From: an uncultured Eubacteriales bacterium
GTDB lineage: Bacteria; Bacillota; Clostridia; Christensenellales; Aristaeellaceae
Direction: 5' to 3'
NCBI GenBank assembly: GCA_902764875.1
Contig: CACWXP010000003.1
Coordinates: forward strand, 1 to 64,000
Length of the DNA stretch: 64,000 nt
The position numbers were made by a program, and so were the translations under genes. Position 1 is the stretch's first letter. Each line of letters begins with the position of its first letter. The notes below the pieces were generated by a model, which was not told the origin of the DNA, searched no databases, and was given only the letters and a program-made list of their open reading frames with translations. Positions 44,451-52,905 of this stretch are shown piece after piece.

Positions 44451-44810
44451 TCAACGGAGTATCTGCCCTTCGTTTACAGTGAATCTGGCGTGGCAATGCT
44501 CACGTCCGTTCTGCATACGGAAAAAGCGGTCGAAGCCAGTATCCTGATCATCGAAGCCTTCGTCGAAATGAGCCATTACCTGCGCCAGAACGTTCAGCTC
44601 CTGCCTTACCAGGAAATCCAGCGTCTGGAGAGCATGCAGCTGAAAACTGAGGCCTAAGTCAACCGTATCGAAGAGAAAATGATCACCAGGGAAGATCTTT
44701 CCGATCTGATGAAGCTCTTTGATCAGGGAATTACAAATGAAGAAATCCTGATTCTGGACGGCCAGCCGTTCAAAGCCGACCAATGCATACCAACCCGGCA
44801 CTGGTTCTGA
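44451..44810 (+). pseudogene. Relic of an ORF6N-domain phage/anti-repressor-like protein
   Basis: The frame reads EYLPFVYSESGVAMLTSVL and EASILIIEAFVEMSHYLRQN, the second half of an ORF6N DNA-binding domain. A TAA at 44,655 interrupts it, then the same frame continues EDLSDLMKLFDQGITNEEIL to a stop at 44,810. The N-terminal half is missing. It is a leftover of a phage or mobile element. Confidence 0.65.
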
Positions 44811-44850
44811 AATAAAGTTCCCGCCTGGGCTGCAGGCAGCATCCGGTACA

Positions 44851-44940
44851 ACGAAGATGCCATCTCACCGGTGATTTGAGATGCCAATTTGGCATTTCAA
44901 ATCACAAAACAGGTTCACGCATACCAGTTTCCGCTGATCT
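44851..44940. repeat. Short repeat plus palindromic element, copy 2
   Basis: ACGAAGATGCCATCTCACCGGTG at 44,851-44,873 is also found at 46,301 and 49,301 with small changes. It runs into GATTTGAGATGCCAA/TTGGCATTTCAAATC at 44,873-44,903, a near-perfect palindrome. The following 37 bases match copy 1 at 40,615-40,650. Confidence 0.65.
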
Positions 44941-44942
44941 AT

Positions 44943-44971
44943 TTGCGCAATCTCACACGATGTGCTATAAT
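44943..44971 (+). promoter_or_regulatory. Promoter of the DUF6465 gene
   Basis: TTGCGC, a 17-base spacer and TATAAT lie directly after the palindromic element. The ATG is at 45,018. Confidence 0.6.
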
Positions 44972-45017
44972 CCCATCCGTTTCAAGGCATTATGATCAAA
45001 GAAAGGACGAAACAACC

Positions 45018-45281
45018 ATGCCCAGAACGAAGAAAAACCCCGAAGTCACTGAAGAAGTCAAGACCGAAAAGCCCGTAAAGGCTGCCGCGAAGAAGCCTGC
45101 TGCAAAGGCGAAAGCCGCGAAACTGGAGATTTTCATCCAGTCCCCCATGGGCGGAAACATCACTCCCGAAGAAATCGCCGCAAAGCTGCCGAAAGGCGCC
45201 AAGAGCGTCTTCGTCCGCGTCGACCAGAACAAGCTCTGGTGGATCAACGGTGAAGAAACCGGCTCCGTGGATATCTGGTAA
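45018..45281 (+). CDS. DUF6465-like small basic protein
   Basis: The first 40 residues are rich in Lys, Ala and Pro like a histone-type tail (KAAAKKPAAKAKAAK). The C-terminal 45 residues form a compact domain with IFIQSPMGGNITPEEIAAKL and end WWINGEETGSVDIW, a pattern I associate with DUF6465. AAAGGA lies before the ATG. The function is unknown; a nucleic-acid or nucleoid role is possible from the basic tail. Confidence 0.75.
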   Translation: MPRTKKNPEVTEEVKTEKPVKAAAKKPAAKAKAAKLEIFIQSPMGGNITPEEIAAKLPKGAKSVFVRVDQNKLWWINGEETGSVDIW

Positions 45282-45299
45282 TTGACATCTTCACTCTCC

Positions 45300-45331
45300 G
45301 GGCGGTGCGCTGCATGCGCACCGCCCTTTTT
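45300..45331 (+). terminator. Rho-independent terminator after DUF6465
   Basis: GGGCGGTGCGC and GCGCACCGCCC form an 11-base perfect stem with a five-base loop, followed by TTTTT. Confidence 0.9.
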
Positions 45332-45344
45332 GCGCAATAGTTTC

Positions 45345-45605
45345 TTATCCTTCCCGGTTCTTTTTCCCTCCAAGCAGCCGCAGTACCGCCAGAAGCAGGC
45401 ACGCGCCGCCCGCCGCGATCAGGATGCTGGTAAGATTGATCCCGTCCACGCTTCCGAGATTAAATCTGGATGCAATATAGCCGCCGATATTGGCGCCGAT
45501 AATACCGATGATAATTTTGCCGATCAGCCCGTGCTTTTCGCCCATAATCATCCCGGCCAGCAGGCCGGCCAGTCCGCCCACAACGATCCAGCTCAGAATT
45601 CCCAT
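45345..45605 (-). CDS. GlsB/YeaQ/YmgE family small membrane protein
   Basis: The 86-residue product has three membrane segments. The repeated Gly-rich pattern (WIVVGGLAGLLAGMIMG and IIIGIIGANIGGYIAS) defines this transglycosylase-associated family. AAGGAGG fixes the start at 45,605. Members are often induced by stress. It converges with the DUF6465 gene. Confidence 0.9.
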   Translation of the reverse strand: MGILSWIVVGGLAGLLAGMIMGEKHGLIGKIIIGIIGANIGGYIASRFNLGSVDGINLTSILIAAGGACLLLAVLRLLGGKKNREG

Positions 45606-45801
45606 AATGTTTTTCCTCCTTGATCCTGTTGAAAACATTGCGCTGTTGCACGCTCACCCTTTCAGTATATCTTTTCAGAGGTAGCTTCGCAAGGAGAAAA
45701 AGCCGGAGAATAAAGCGGCGGCGAACATCGCGCAGTAGCTTTCAGCCATACGATATGTTATACTTTCCGGGAAAGATTGAATCTGAAAAAGGAGAACTGC
45801 C

Positions 45802-46293
45802 ATGCATTTTCCCGTTATGATACTTTCTGAGAAGCCTTTGGACTGGAGCAGCATCGACGATCTGATCGGCCCGTACACCGAAGACGCCGAGAGTCCCATG
45901 TACGATGACGATCAGGATCACAAGTATGACTACTGGAGCCAGGGCGGCCGCTACAGCTGGATGCTCGGAGGCAACACCAGCTGTACGCTGGAAGACTTTC
46001 CGATGATCCGCCCGGATGACACGGAAGAAATCCTGAAACAGAAGTGCCCTCATCTCTGGGAGGCCTGGAAAAAGAATCCCAAGGGTCAGACCTGCGAGGA
46101 ATGCTTCAGAACCTGGTTCTGCTTCTGTCTGGTTCTCCCGGACGGAACCTGGCTGGAGCCCGGGAAAAACGCCTGGTGGCTGGGCGCACTTGTCAAATAC
46201 GAGAAGGATATGGACTGGGTCGTGGAATTCGGCAAAATCCTGGACAGTTATCCGCGGGATTGGTATATCAACATTGTTGACTGTCACGACTGA
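45802..46293 (+). CDS. Unknown cytoplasmic protein rich in Trp and acidic residues
   Basis: The 163-residue protein contains KYDYWSQGGRYSWMLGG, a motif seen in several uncharacterised bacterial and phage proteins, and four Cys around CPHLWEAW, CEECF and FCFC. AAAGGAG precedes the ATG. No signal or membrane helix is present. I cannot name the family or function. A short repeat lies right after its stop. Confidence 0.7.
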   Translation: MHFPVMILSEKPLDWSSIDDLIGPYTEDAESPMYDDDQDHKYDYWSQGGRYSWMLGGNTSCTLEDFPMIRPDDTEEILKQKCPHLWEAWKKNPKGQTCEECFRTWFCFCLVLPDGTWLEPGKNAWWLGALVKYEKDMDWVVEFGKILDSYPRDWYINIVDCHD

Positions 46294-46323
46294 CCATCTC
46301 ACAGAAATGCCGTCTCACCGGCG
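46294..46323. repeat. Short interspersed repeat, copy at the end of the 45,802 gene
   Basis: CCATCTCACAGAAATGCCGT followed by CTCACCGG matches CCATCCCACGGAGATGCCAT followed by CTCGCTGG at 49,294 with few changes, and its second part matches 44,851. All copies lie at or near gene 3' ends. Confidence 0.55.
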
Positions 46324-46749
46324 CGGATTGTCGTCCGCGCCTTTCCTGACAAAAAGACCCTCAGCCGATGCCAGTTTCTCTGCCAGTTCCAGCATCCTCG
46401 CGTCCGGGTTGTACAGCGTCATATAGATGTCCGTGTGATCGGCAGAGATAAGGCAATGCTCCCCGGCCAGAATGTTCAGATATTTTCGGCCGACCAAAGA
46501 CGCCAATTCTTCCGGTTTCGGATTTCTGATCTCCTCTTCCTCGCCGGCAATCGTCAGATCGTAATAACAGTTCAGTTTGAGAAGAAATCGAACCTGTCTC
46601 CGCCGAAGATCCGGATCCTTCAGGAACCACGCTTCAGCGGAAAAAAACTGTCCTCCGTTCTTTTCCGGCACAACCTCCGGCAGAAGATCGATAATCCAAT
46701 AGGGCTTCTCCAGAAGCTCTTCAATGCTGCGGGCAGATCCGTCAGTCAT
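46315..46749 (-). CDS. Unknown conserved-looking protein downstream of serine dehydratase
   Basis: The segment IEELLEKPYWIIDLLPEVVP and the later LLKLNCYYDLTIAG suggest a compact mixed alpha/beta protein of about 144 residues with no signal. The start at 46,749 was chosen for GGGAGCGG upstream; an earlier ATG at 46,788 would overlap the dehydratase stop by 11 bases and is equally possible. The family is not known to me. It is probably co-transcribed with the dehydratase. Confidence 0.6.
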   Translation of the reverse strand: MTDGSARSIEELLEKPYWIIDLLPEVVPEKNGGQFFSAEAWFLKDPDLRRRQVRFLLKLNCYYDLTIAGEEEEIRNPKPEELASLVGRKYLNILAGEHCLISADHTDIYMTLYNPDARMLELAEKLASAEGLFVRKGADDNPRR

Positions 46750-46777
46750 TTCGCCATTCCGCTCCCGTCCCGTATAT

Positions 46778-48049
46778 TCAATCCTCATCCGGCGCGTCAG
46801 TCATCATATGGTTCAGCGCACTCTCCAGCCAGGGATGATCCTCGACGGTCTGTGAAATATACTGATACATCTGTGCCAGCCCGCCGTGGGAGGTTTCCCG
46901 GTATCTATCGCTCATATCCTTGCCCGTCTGATACATGGTATCGATAATCACGTCAAAGGATATCTTCCGGGTTTCATACAGGAACCTGGATAGATTCACC
47001 GCGGAAATGGCACGCATGGCCGCCACCGCGTTGCGCTCGATACATGGAATCTGAACCAGGCCGTTCACCGGGTCGCAGGTCAGACCCAGATGGTGTTCCA
47101 TCGCGATCTCCGCGGCATACTCAATCTGCTCCAGGTTCAGCCGGTACAGCGCTGCCAGTCCCCCGGCGGCCATGGAGCAGGCGCTGCCGATCTCCGCCTG
47201 ACATCCGCACTCGGCGCCGGAGATACTGGCATTCGTCCGGATGACATTCCCGATCATCCCTGCCACAGCCAGCGCGTCCAGGATCTCCTCCTCCGGAAAT
47301 CCCCGGTCCTTCTGCATATAGTAAAACACCGCGGGAATCACGCCGCAGCTGCCGCAGGTCGGTGCGGTGACGACCATATTCTCGCTTGCGTTTTCTTCGC
47401 TGACGGCATAGGCATAGGCGGCAATCACACGGTTCATGGTCACGTCCGCGCTTTCGTTGTAGCAGCGCTTTTCATAAAGAATCTTTGCCTTCCGCTCCAC
47501 GTCCAGTCCGCCGGGAAGGATGCCTTCCGCCGGAAGTCCGCGTTCAACCGCGTCCTGCATGGCCCGCCATACCGTGGATAAATACTCCCGGAAGCCTTTC
47601 CCTTCGCGTGCCCGGATAAAGTCCGGAAGCGTTTTGTTTTCCTGTCTGCAGGCTTCCAGGATCTCCTCGAAATTCTTTTCAGGATAGAGCTCCCGTTCTT
47701 CCTCATCCTGTTCATCTTCAAACCGCACGGTGCCGCCGCCCACGGAAAACACGCGGACGCTTTCAATTTCCTGCCCGTCCTTAAAGGCGGTAAACAGCAT
47801 GGTATTCGGATGCGGAAGGTCTTTTGTCTCCATGTCCACAACGATCTCCGCTCCCGGCAGTCCGGACTGAATGGCCTTTCCGGTCCCGTGCCCGGCGCCC
47901 GTGAAAGCCAGGGAGCCGTACAGCACAACCCGGAAACGGTCCGCGTCCGGATGCCGCCGGCCGAATCGCAAAGCCGCGTTATACGGACCGACCGTATGGG
48001 AGCTGGACGGTCCGTGACCGATCTTGTAAACACTGCGAATACTTTTCAT
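46778..48049 (-). CDS. sdaA: L-serine dehydratase, single-chain iron-sulfur type
   Basis: The 423-residue protein joins the beta-type N-terminal part (KIGHGPSSSHTVGPYNAA) with the alpha-type catalytic part. Cys residues in APTCGSCGVIP, SGAECGCQAEIG and LTCDPVNGLVQIPC hold the catalytic 4Fe-4S cluster. It deaminates L-serine to pyruvate and ammonia. GGGGTGA precedes the ATG and a clear promoter lies at 48,105-48,133. Confidence 0.93.
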   Translation of the reverse strand: MKSIRSVYKIGHGPSSSHTVGPYNAALRFGRRHPDADRFRVVLYGSLAFTGAGHGTGKAIQSGLPGAEIVVDMETKDLPHPNTMLFTAFKDGQEIESVRVFSVGGGTVRFEDEQDEEERELYPEKNFEEILEACRQENKTLPDFIRAREGKGFREYLSTVWRAMQDAVERGLPAEGILPGGLDVERKAKILYEKRCYNESADVTMNRVIAAYAYAVSEENASENMVVTAPTCGSCGVIPAVFYYMQKDRGFPEEEILDALAVAGMIGNVIRTNASISGAECGCQAEIGSACSMAAGGLAALYRLNLEQIEYAAEIAMEHHLGLTCDPVNGLVQIPCIERNAVAAMRAISAVNLSRFLYETRKISFDVIIDTMYQTGKDMSDRYRETSHGGLAQMYQYISQTVEDHPWLESALNHMMTDAPDED

Positions 48050-48104
48050 ATGTCACCCCGTAAAACATAGGTTTGTTTATCCGATTCATCCAAAGTCCTG
48101 TTAT

Positions 48105-48133
48105 ATTATAGTCGATTTTCCCCGGATTCTCAA
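48105..48133 (-). promoter_or_regulatory. Promoter of the serine dehydratase gene
   Basis: On the minus strand TTGAGA (48,133-48,128) and TATAAT (48,110-48,105) have a 17-base spacer. Confidence 0.7.
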
Positions 48134-48149
48134 TCAGTATTTTTCCCTT

Positions 48150-48350
48150 TTACCCCGTCGCAGACATGATCGATTGAATCATCACATCCATAAGCTCCCG
48201 GATCGACAGCTTCTCGGTCTGCCGGGCGGCAATGATCCCCAGCCCCTGATGGACCGATTCGACGAGAAGCAGCACCATCAGTACGATCGCGCCCACCGGG
48301 ATCAGCATGCTCAGCTTCCGGTTCTTCGGATTGCGCGTATGACAGAACAC
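48150..48350 (-). pseudogene. Fragment of a membrane sensor-like protein
   Basis: A 66-residue frame from a GTG has basic residues, one membrane helix (SMLIPVGAIVLMVLLLVESV) and a short helix after it, as in the start of a chemotaxis receptor or sensor kinase, then stops. It most likely is the 5' remnant of such a gene. Confidence 0.35.
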
Positions 48351-48384
48351 TCCCGGCTTTCTGATGAGATTCGTTCTTGTCTGA

Positions 48385-49173
<789 letters not shown>

Positions 49174-49293
49174 TCTCCTGGAGTCCATGGAAACCACGGA
49201 CTCAAATCAACAGGACCCATAAAAAGGACCATAAACAGGAACCGCGGAAGTCAGGAGCAATCCTGAATCCCGCGGTTCTTTTTGTCCCCATTG

Positions 49294-49323
49294 CCATCCC
49301 ACGGAGATGCCATCTCGCTGGTG
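49294..49323. repeat. Short interspersed repeat, copy near the addB end
   Basis: CCATCCCACGGAGATGCCAT followed by CTCGCTGGTG is the third clear copy of the element at 44,851 and 46,294. Confidence 0.55.
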
Positions 49324-49362
49324 CGTCTGCACCATCGGGGACGTTTCTCGTTGGTCCCGCTG

Positions 49363-52300
49363 TTAAGGCTGCGGTATTTCGATTCTGCGTTTGTGGTCAA
49401 TCTCAACGATTCTGCATCCGGGAATCGTGCTGTCGTACCTGCAGGCGTTCAGATGATCGCAGTAGGCGCAGGTCGCTTCCGCGCCGTCCCGCACGGGCCG
49501 GGCGGAAGCTTCTCCCCGGAGGATCCGCGTCACAAGATCCGTCGCCGTCCGGACGGCACAGTCTTCAATGGCTCGCATTTCCTCCGTGCTGACGGTGGAA
49601 ACGGTATCGCTCGTGCCCGTCTTTCTCGCTATCTTCACGGGTCTCGCCGCTTCCAAAACCTGCTCCTCGTCCAGAATCATACCGGTCGTCTGCAGATCCC
49701 TGTCGATCTGTGTCCGGATCTGTTCCGCATCCTCGCTGTCCGCAAGCACGTCCCTGATCGGCTGGAACAGTCCGCCACCCGCTTCATAGCCCGGGAGTCC
49801 CGTCCGGGCCGCCCGGATATACAGCGGAATCTGGAGTTGCAATCCGGCGGCGATGGAATTCTGCCGCAGTTCCTTCCCGGACATTTTATTGTCCAGGATA
49901 TTAAAGTATTTTCTCCCCTCCGGGGTTTCCAGCACGTCAATGCGGTCAATCCGGCCGGAGAAGGCTACCGTGTCCCCGTCGGATGTCTTCAGCCGGATTG
50001 CCGGAATCCGAATCTTTCCGTCGGCGTCAGGCATGCCGAAGGGAACCTCCGCCGCCAGGGGCAGGAAGTGTGGTTTTTGGCGGAAAGCGCGCATCATGCT
50101 GGCAATGGCGGTCCGCACGCCGCGGATGATCCCCGCGCCCTGATACCGGTGCATGGTATCGGAAGTCAGAATGCCGCCCTCCCATCGCTTCACCCGATCC
50201 TTCAGAATCCGGTTCAGGAGCTTCGTCTGCGTCTCCTCGGACAGATCCGGCCATTCCGGAAGCCGCATGGCTTTTTCCAGAAACATCTGCACCACGTCGT
50301 GGTTGAATGTACCCTGTTCATTCCGCTGAAAGGTATAGGTGCCGGTCGGCGCCAGCCCCAGTCCGTACTGAAGGAAGTGCCGGTACGGGCACGAAGCAAA
50401 AGTCTCCGCCCGGGAAATGGTCATGCCGTGGGTAATGTAAAGCTTCCGGGCTTGCTCCGGCGCGATCGCGGCGGACGGCGCCGTCACATGCAGCCCCTTC
50501 AGGATGCCTTCGACCTGTTTTTTCCATTCGTCGCTTTGATACAGAGAGCTGAGAGCATTCCGCCAGAGCGCGTCCTCCTCTGAATCGCCCTGCAGGAAGC
50601 TATCCCTGCTGTCCCGGGTTTCGCGCAGCCGCACGGCCAGCGCCTCCAGCGCAAAGGCCGGCGCAAAAGGCCGGATATCCGTATCCATCAGACCGCCGGT
50701 CACGTTCTCCGGCTTCGCGTCCTCCATGGTTTTCTGAAGCCGCGTGAAAGCGGCGGAGGGCGTCATCACGCCGCCGCTGGGCCTGGCGCCGGAGCAGGAA
50801 ATCATCAGTTCCTCCCGCGCCAGCGAAACCGCCTGGTAAACATCCTGTTTCTGGCGGGCAGCCAGGTCCGTCAGGGACTGCCCGATCTTGCTGTACGGCC
50901 TTTCTGTATTGAGACTCCCCGCCGCCGGCATCCCTTCGCCCGCTGCGCCGTTTTCCCACATTCCCGGTTCATACGGATAGTCGGCATACTGCTCGCTGTA
51001 GTACCGCCGGTTATCCTCTTCAATAAAGGCTTCCAGCTGTCCGCGCTCATGCTCCGAGAGAATGCTCGCCCCGGGGGAAATCTCATTTTCCTGCAGTCCC
51101 ATCACAATCATGCAGCGCACGCCGGAAGAAAAGAACATCTGCGGCGGTGCCACCATCACCGCGCCGGAGAGCTGCGGCAGGGATTTGATCTTCCTCGAAG
51201 CCAGCGACGCCTCCAGCATCGCGCACAAATCGTGCAGCGGCAGCGGCTCGTCGCCGATGAAGGTTGCCACCGTATCCAGCAGTTCATTCACCGCCGTCCA
51301 TACCTGCCGGTTCCGGTCGATGCCCAGGTCGTCTTCCTGGGCAGCCAGCACTTCCTCCTGTTCCTGCAGGCGCTCATAAATCCCGGCGTCCGTGACATAT
51401 TCAAAGAGCAGCGCAGCGGCTTCTTTGCCGGTGCAGGCTTTCCGCGACAGTTTTTTCTTCAGTTCCGCGATGGGTGCCGTCACCTTCTGCCGGAGTTCCT
51501 CCAGCCGCTCCGCTTTCTCTCTTTCCCCGTCCTTTTCGGGAATATGGAAGGGTTTCAGCCACCGGCTGCGATGGATGCCGTTCTCCCGGGCATAGTTTTC
51601 CATGTCCATGATCTCTTCCGGCGTCATGTCCGTGAAGCCGGTCTTGATCAGCCGCAGCACGTCCCCCCGGCAGAAGTTCAGCCGCAGAATCCGCAGCAGC
51701 GACAGGAAATACTGCGCGTATCCGCTCATCAGAATCGGCTGGTCCTGCTTCGCGTTGAAGGGGATGCCGCTCGCGGAAAGCGTCAGCGGCAGCAGCGACG
51801 GCAGCGTGTTCTGCTCGCACACCGCAATGGCCATGTCCTCCCAGGGAATGCCCGCCCGGTGCCAGTCGATCAGCGTCTGGCAGGCATGCTGGCATTCCAG
51901 ATAGGAGTTTTTCGCGTAGTACATGAGGACATGGGACATGTCCGGAACAAAGGTTTCCGTCAGTTCCGCCAGGGCGGTTTTCCGCGCCGTACCCGGATCC
52001 TCCCGGATGATATATGTTTCCGTCCCGTACGTGTAGATCTTCTCGCTGCCGAAGGCGCCGAGGGCATAGAGGTTCTTCTCCGCGTAGGCAATGCCGGCGT
52101 CCATCCGCGGGGCAAGGTCTTCCCGCTGCACGGTGTATGCCGCTTTTTTGCGGTCCAGGAAATACCGCAGCGCCTCGACGGAATCGTTGGCAGCCCTGAA
52201 AATATCGCGATCCGGGCCGACGTCGTCGCTGATCAGCCCGATCACGATCTCGTCGGCGCCCCCGTCCCCGGGCGCGGAAACTTCATTCACCAGGTTCAGG

Positions 52301-52905
52301 AGATCGTGGGTAATGTAGTCAAAGCCGTAGATCAGCAGCCGGCTGTCCCGGACGATCCCGCTCTGCCGGATCAGGCGCACGGCGGACATCCACTGGCCCA
52401 CCGTATCCTCAAAGCCTTTATCCAGAATCTGCCGGTATCCGTCCCAGATCAGCGCCACGTCCTCCAGCTTGGCCGCCGTGCGGCGGCTGGCCGGCGTATA
52501 CTGCCGCAGGAAACCGGGCGTCAGCCGGGCCCGGGTAAAGTCGTCGATCTGTCCGGCGATCTTCGCGGCCAGCGTCGGCTGAGCCACGGATTCCCGGTAG
52601 TATTTCAGCTCGTCCCGGCAGTGATGCAGCACCTGGGAGATGATCATGTTCTGCCCGTCGCCGGAGATGGGCTTCCGGTTTCCGCGGCCCGTCAGTTCCC
52701 GCACTTCGCGGATCAGCGAGGACGGCGAAAAAATCTTCAGGTCAAAGATACCGCCGTCAGGGCTTTGGTTCACGATTTCCGTTTCGCAGGCCAGCGTAAA
52801 GGATTCCGGAATCAGCACCACTGGATGGGGTGCCTGCCGGATTTCTTTGATCAGGCTCGGGATCAGTCCCGGTGCCCGGGTCGTCACAACGCGGATGCGC
52901 GCCAT
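49363..52905 (-). CDS. addB: AddB, helicase-nuclease subunit of the AddAB recombination complex
   Basis: The 1,180-residue protein has an inactivated helicase-like front and a RecB-type nuclease at the end (AAEVPFGMPD, FSGRIDRIDVLE and NILDNKMSGKE, where the usual Asp-Tyr-Lys is Asp-Asn-Lys). The Fe-S staple Cys residues lie in ETFASCPYRH and CAYCDHLNAC. The ATG at 52,905 overlaps the addA stop by one base and has AAAGGAGGG. AddAB resects double-strand breaks and degrades foreign linear DNA. Confidence 0.93.
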   Translation of the reverse strand: MARIRVVTTRAPGLIPSLIKEIRQAPHPVVLIPESFTLACETEIVNQSPDGGIFDLKIFSPSSLIREVRELTGRGNRKPISGDGQNMIISQVLHHCRDELKYYRESVAQPTLAAKIAGQIDDFTRARLTPGFLRQYTPASRRTAAKLEDVALIWDGYRQILDKGFEDTVGQWMSAVRLIRQSGIVRDSRLLIYGFDYITHDLLNLVNEVSAPGDGGADEIVIGLISDDVGPDRDIFRAANDSVEALRYFLDRKKAAYTVQREDLAPRMDAGIAYAEKNLYALGAFGSEKIYTYGTETYIIREDPGTARKTALAELTETFVPDMSHVLMYYAKNSYLECQHACQTLIDWHRAGIPWEDMAIAVCEQNTLPSLLPLTLSASGIPFNAKQDQPILMSGYAQYFLSLLRILRLNFCRGDVLRLIKTGFTDMTPEEIMDMENYARENGIHRSRWLKPFHIPEKDGEREKAERLEELRQKVTAPIAELKKKLSRKACTGKEAAALLFEYVTDAGIYERLQEQEEVLAAQEDDLGIDRNRQVWTAVNELLDTVATFIGDEPLPLHDLCAMLEASLASRKIKSLPQLSGAVMVAPPQMFFSSGVRCMIVMGLQENEISPGASILSEHERGQLEAFIEEDNRRYYSEQYADYPYEPGMWENGAAGEGMPAAGSLNTERPYSKIGQSLTDLAARQKQDVYQAVSLAREELMISCSGARPSGGVMTPSAAFTRLQKTMEDAKPENVTGGLMDTDIRPFAPAFALEALAVRLRETRDSRDSFLQGDSEEDALWRNALSSLYQSDEWKKQVEGILKGLHVTAPSAAIAPEQARKLYITHGMTISRAETFASCPYRHFLQYGLGLAPTGTYTFQRNEQGTFNHDVVQMFLEKAMRLPEWPDLSEETQTKLLNRILKDRVKRWEGGILTSDTMHRYQGAGIIRGVRTAIASMMRAFRQKPHFLPLAAEVPFGMPDADGKIRIPAIRLKTSDGDTVAFSGRIDRIDVLETPEGRKYFNILDNKMSGKELRQNSIAAGLQLQIPLYIRAARTGLPGYEAGGGLFQPIRDVLADSEDAEQIRTQIDRDLQTTGMILDEEQVLEAARPVKIARKTGTSDTVSTVSTEEMRAIEDCAVRTATDLVTRILRGEASARPVRDGAEATCAYCDHLNACRYDSTIPGCRIVEIDHKRRIEIPQP

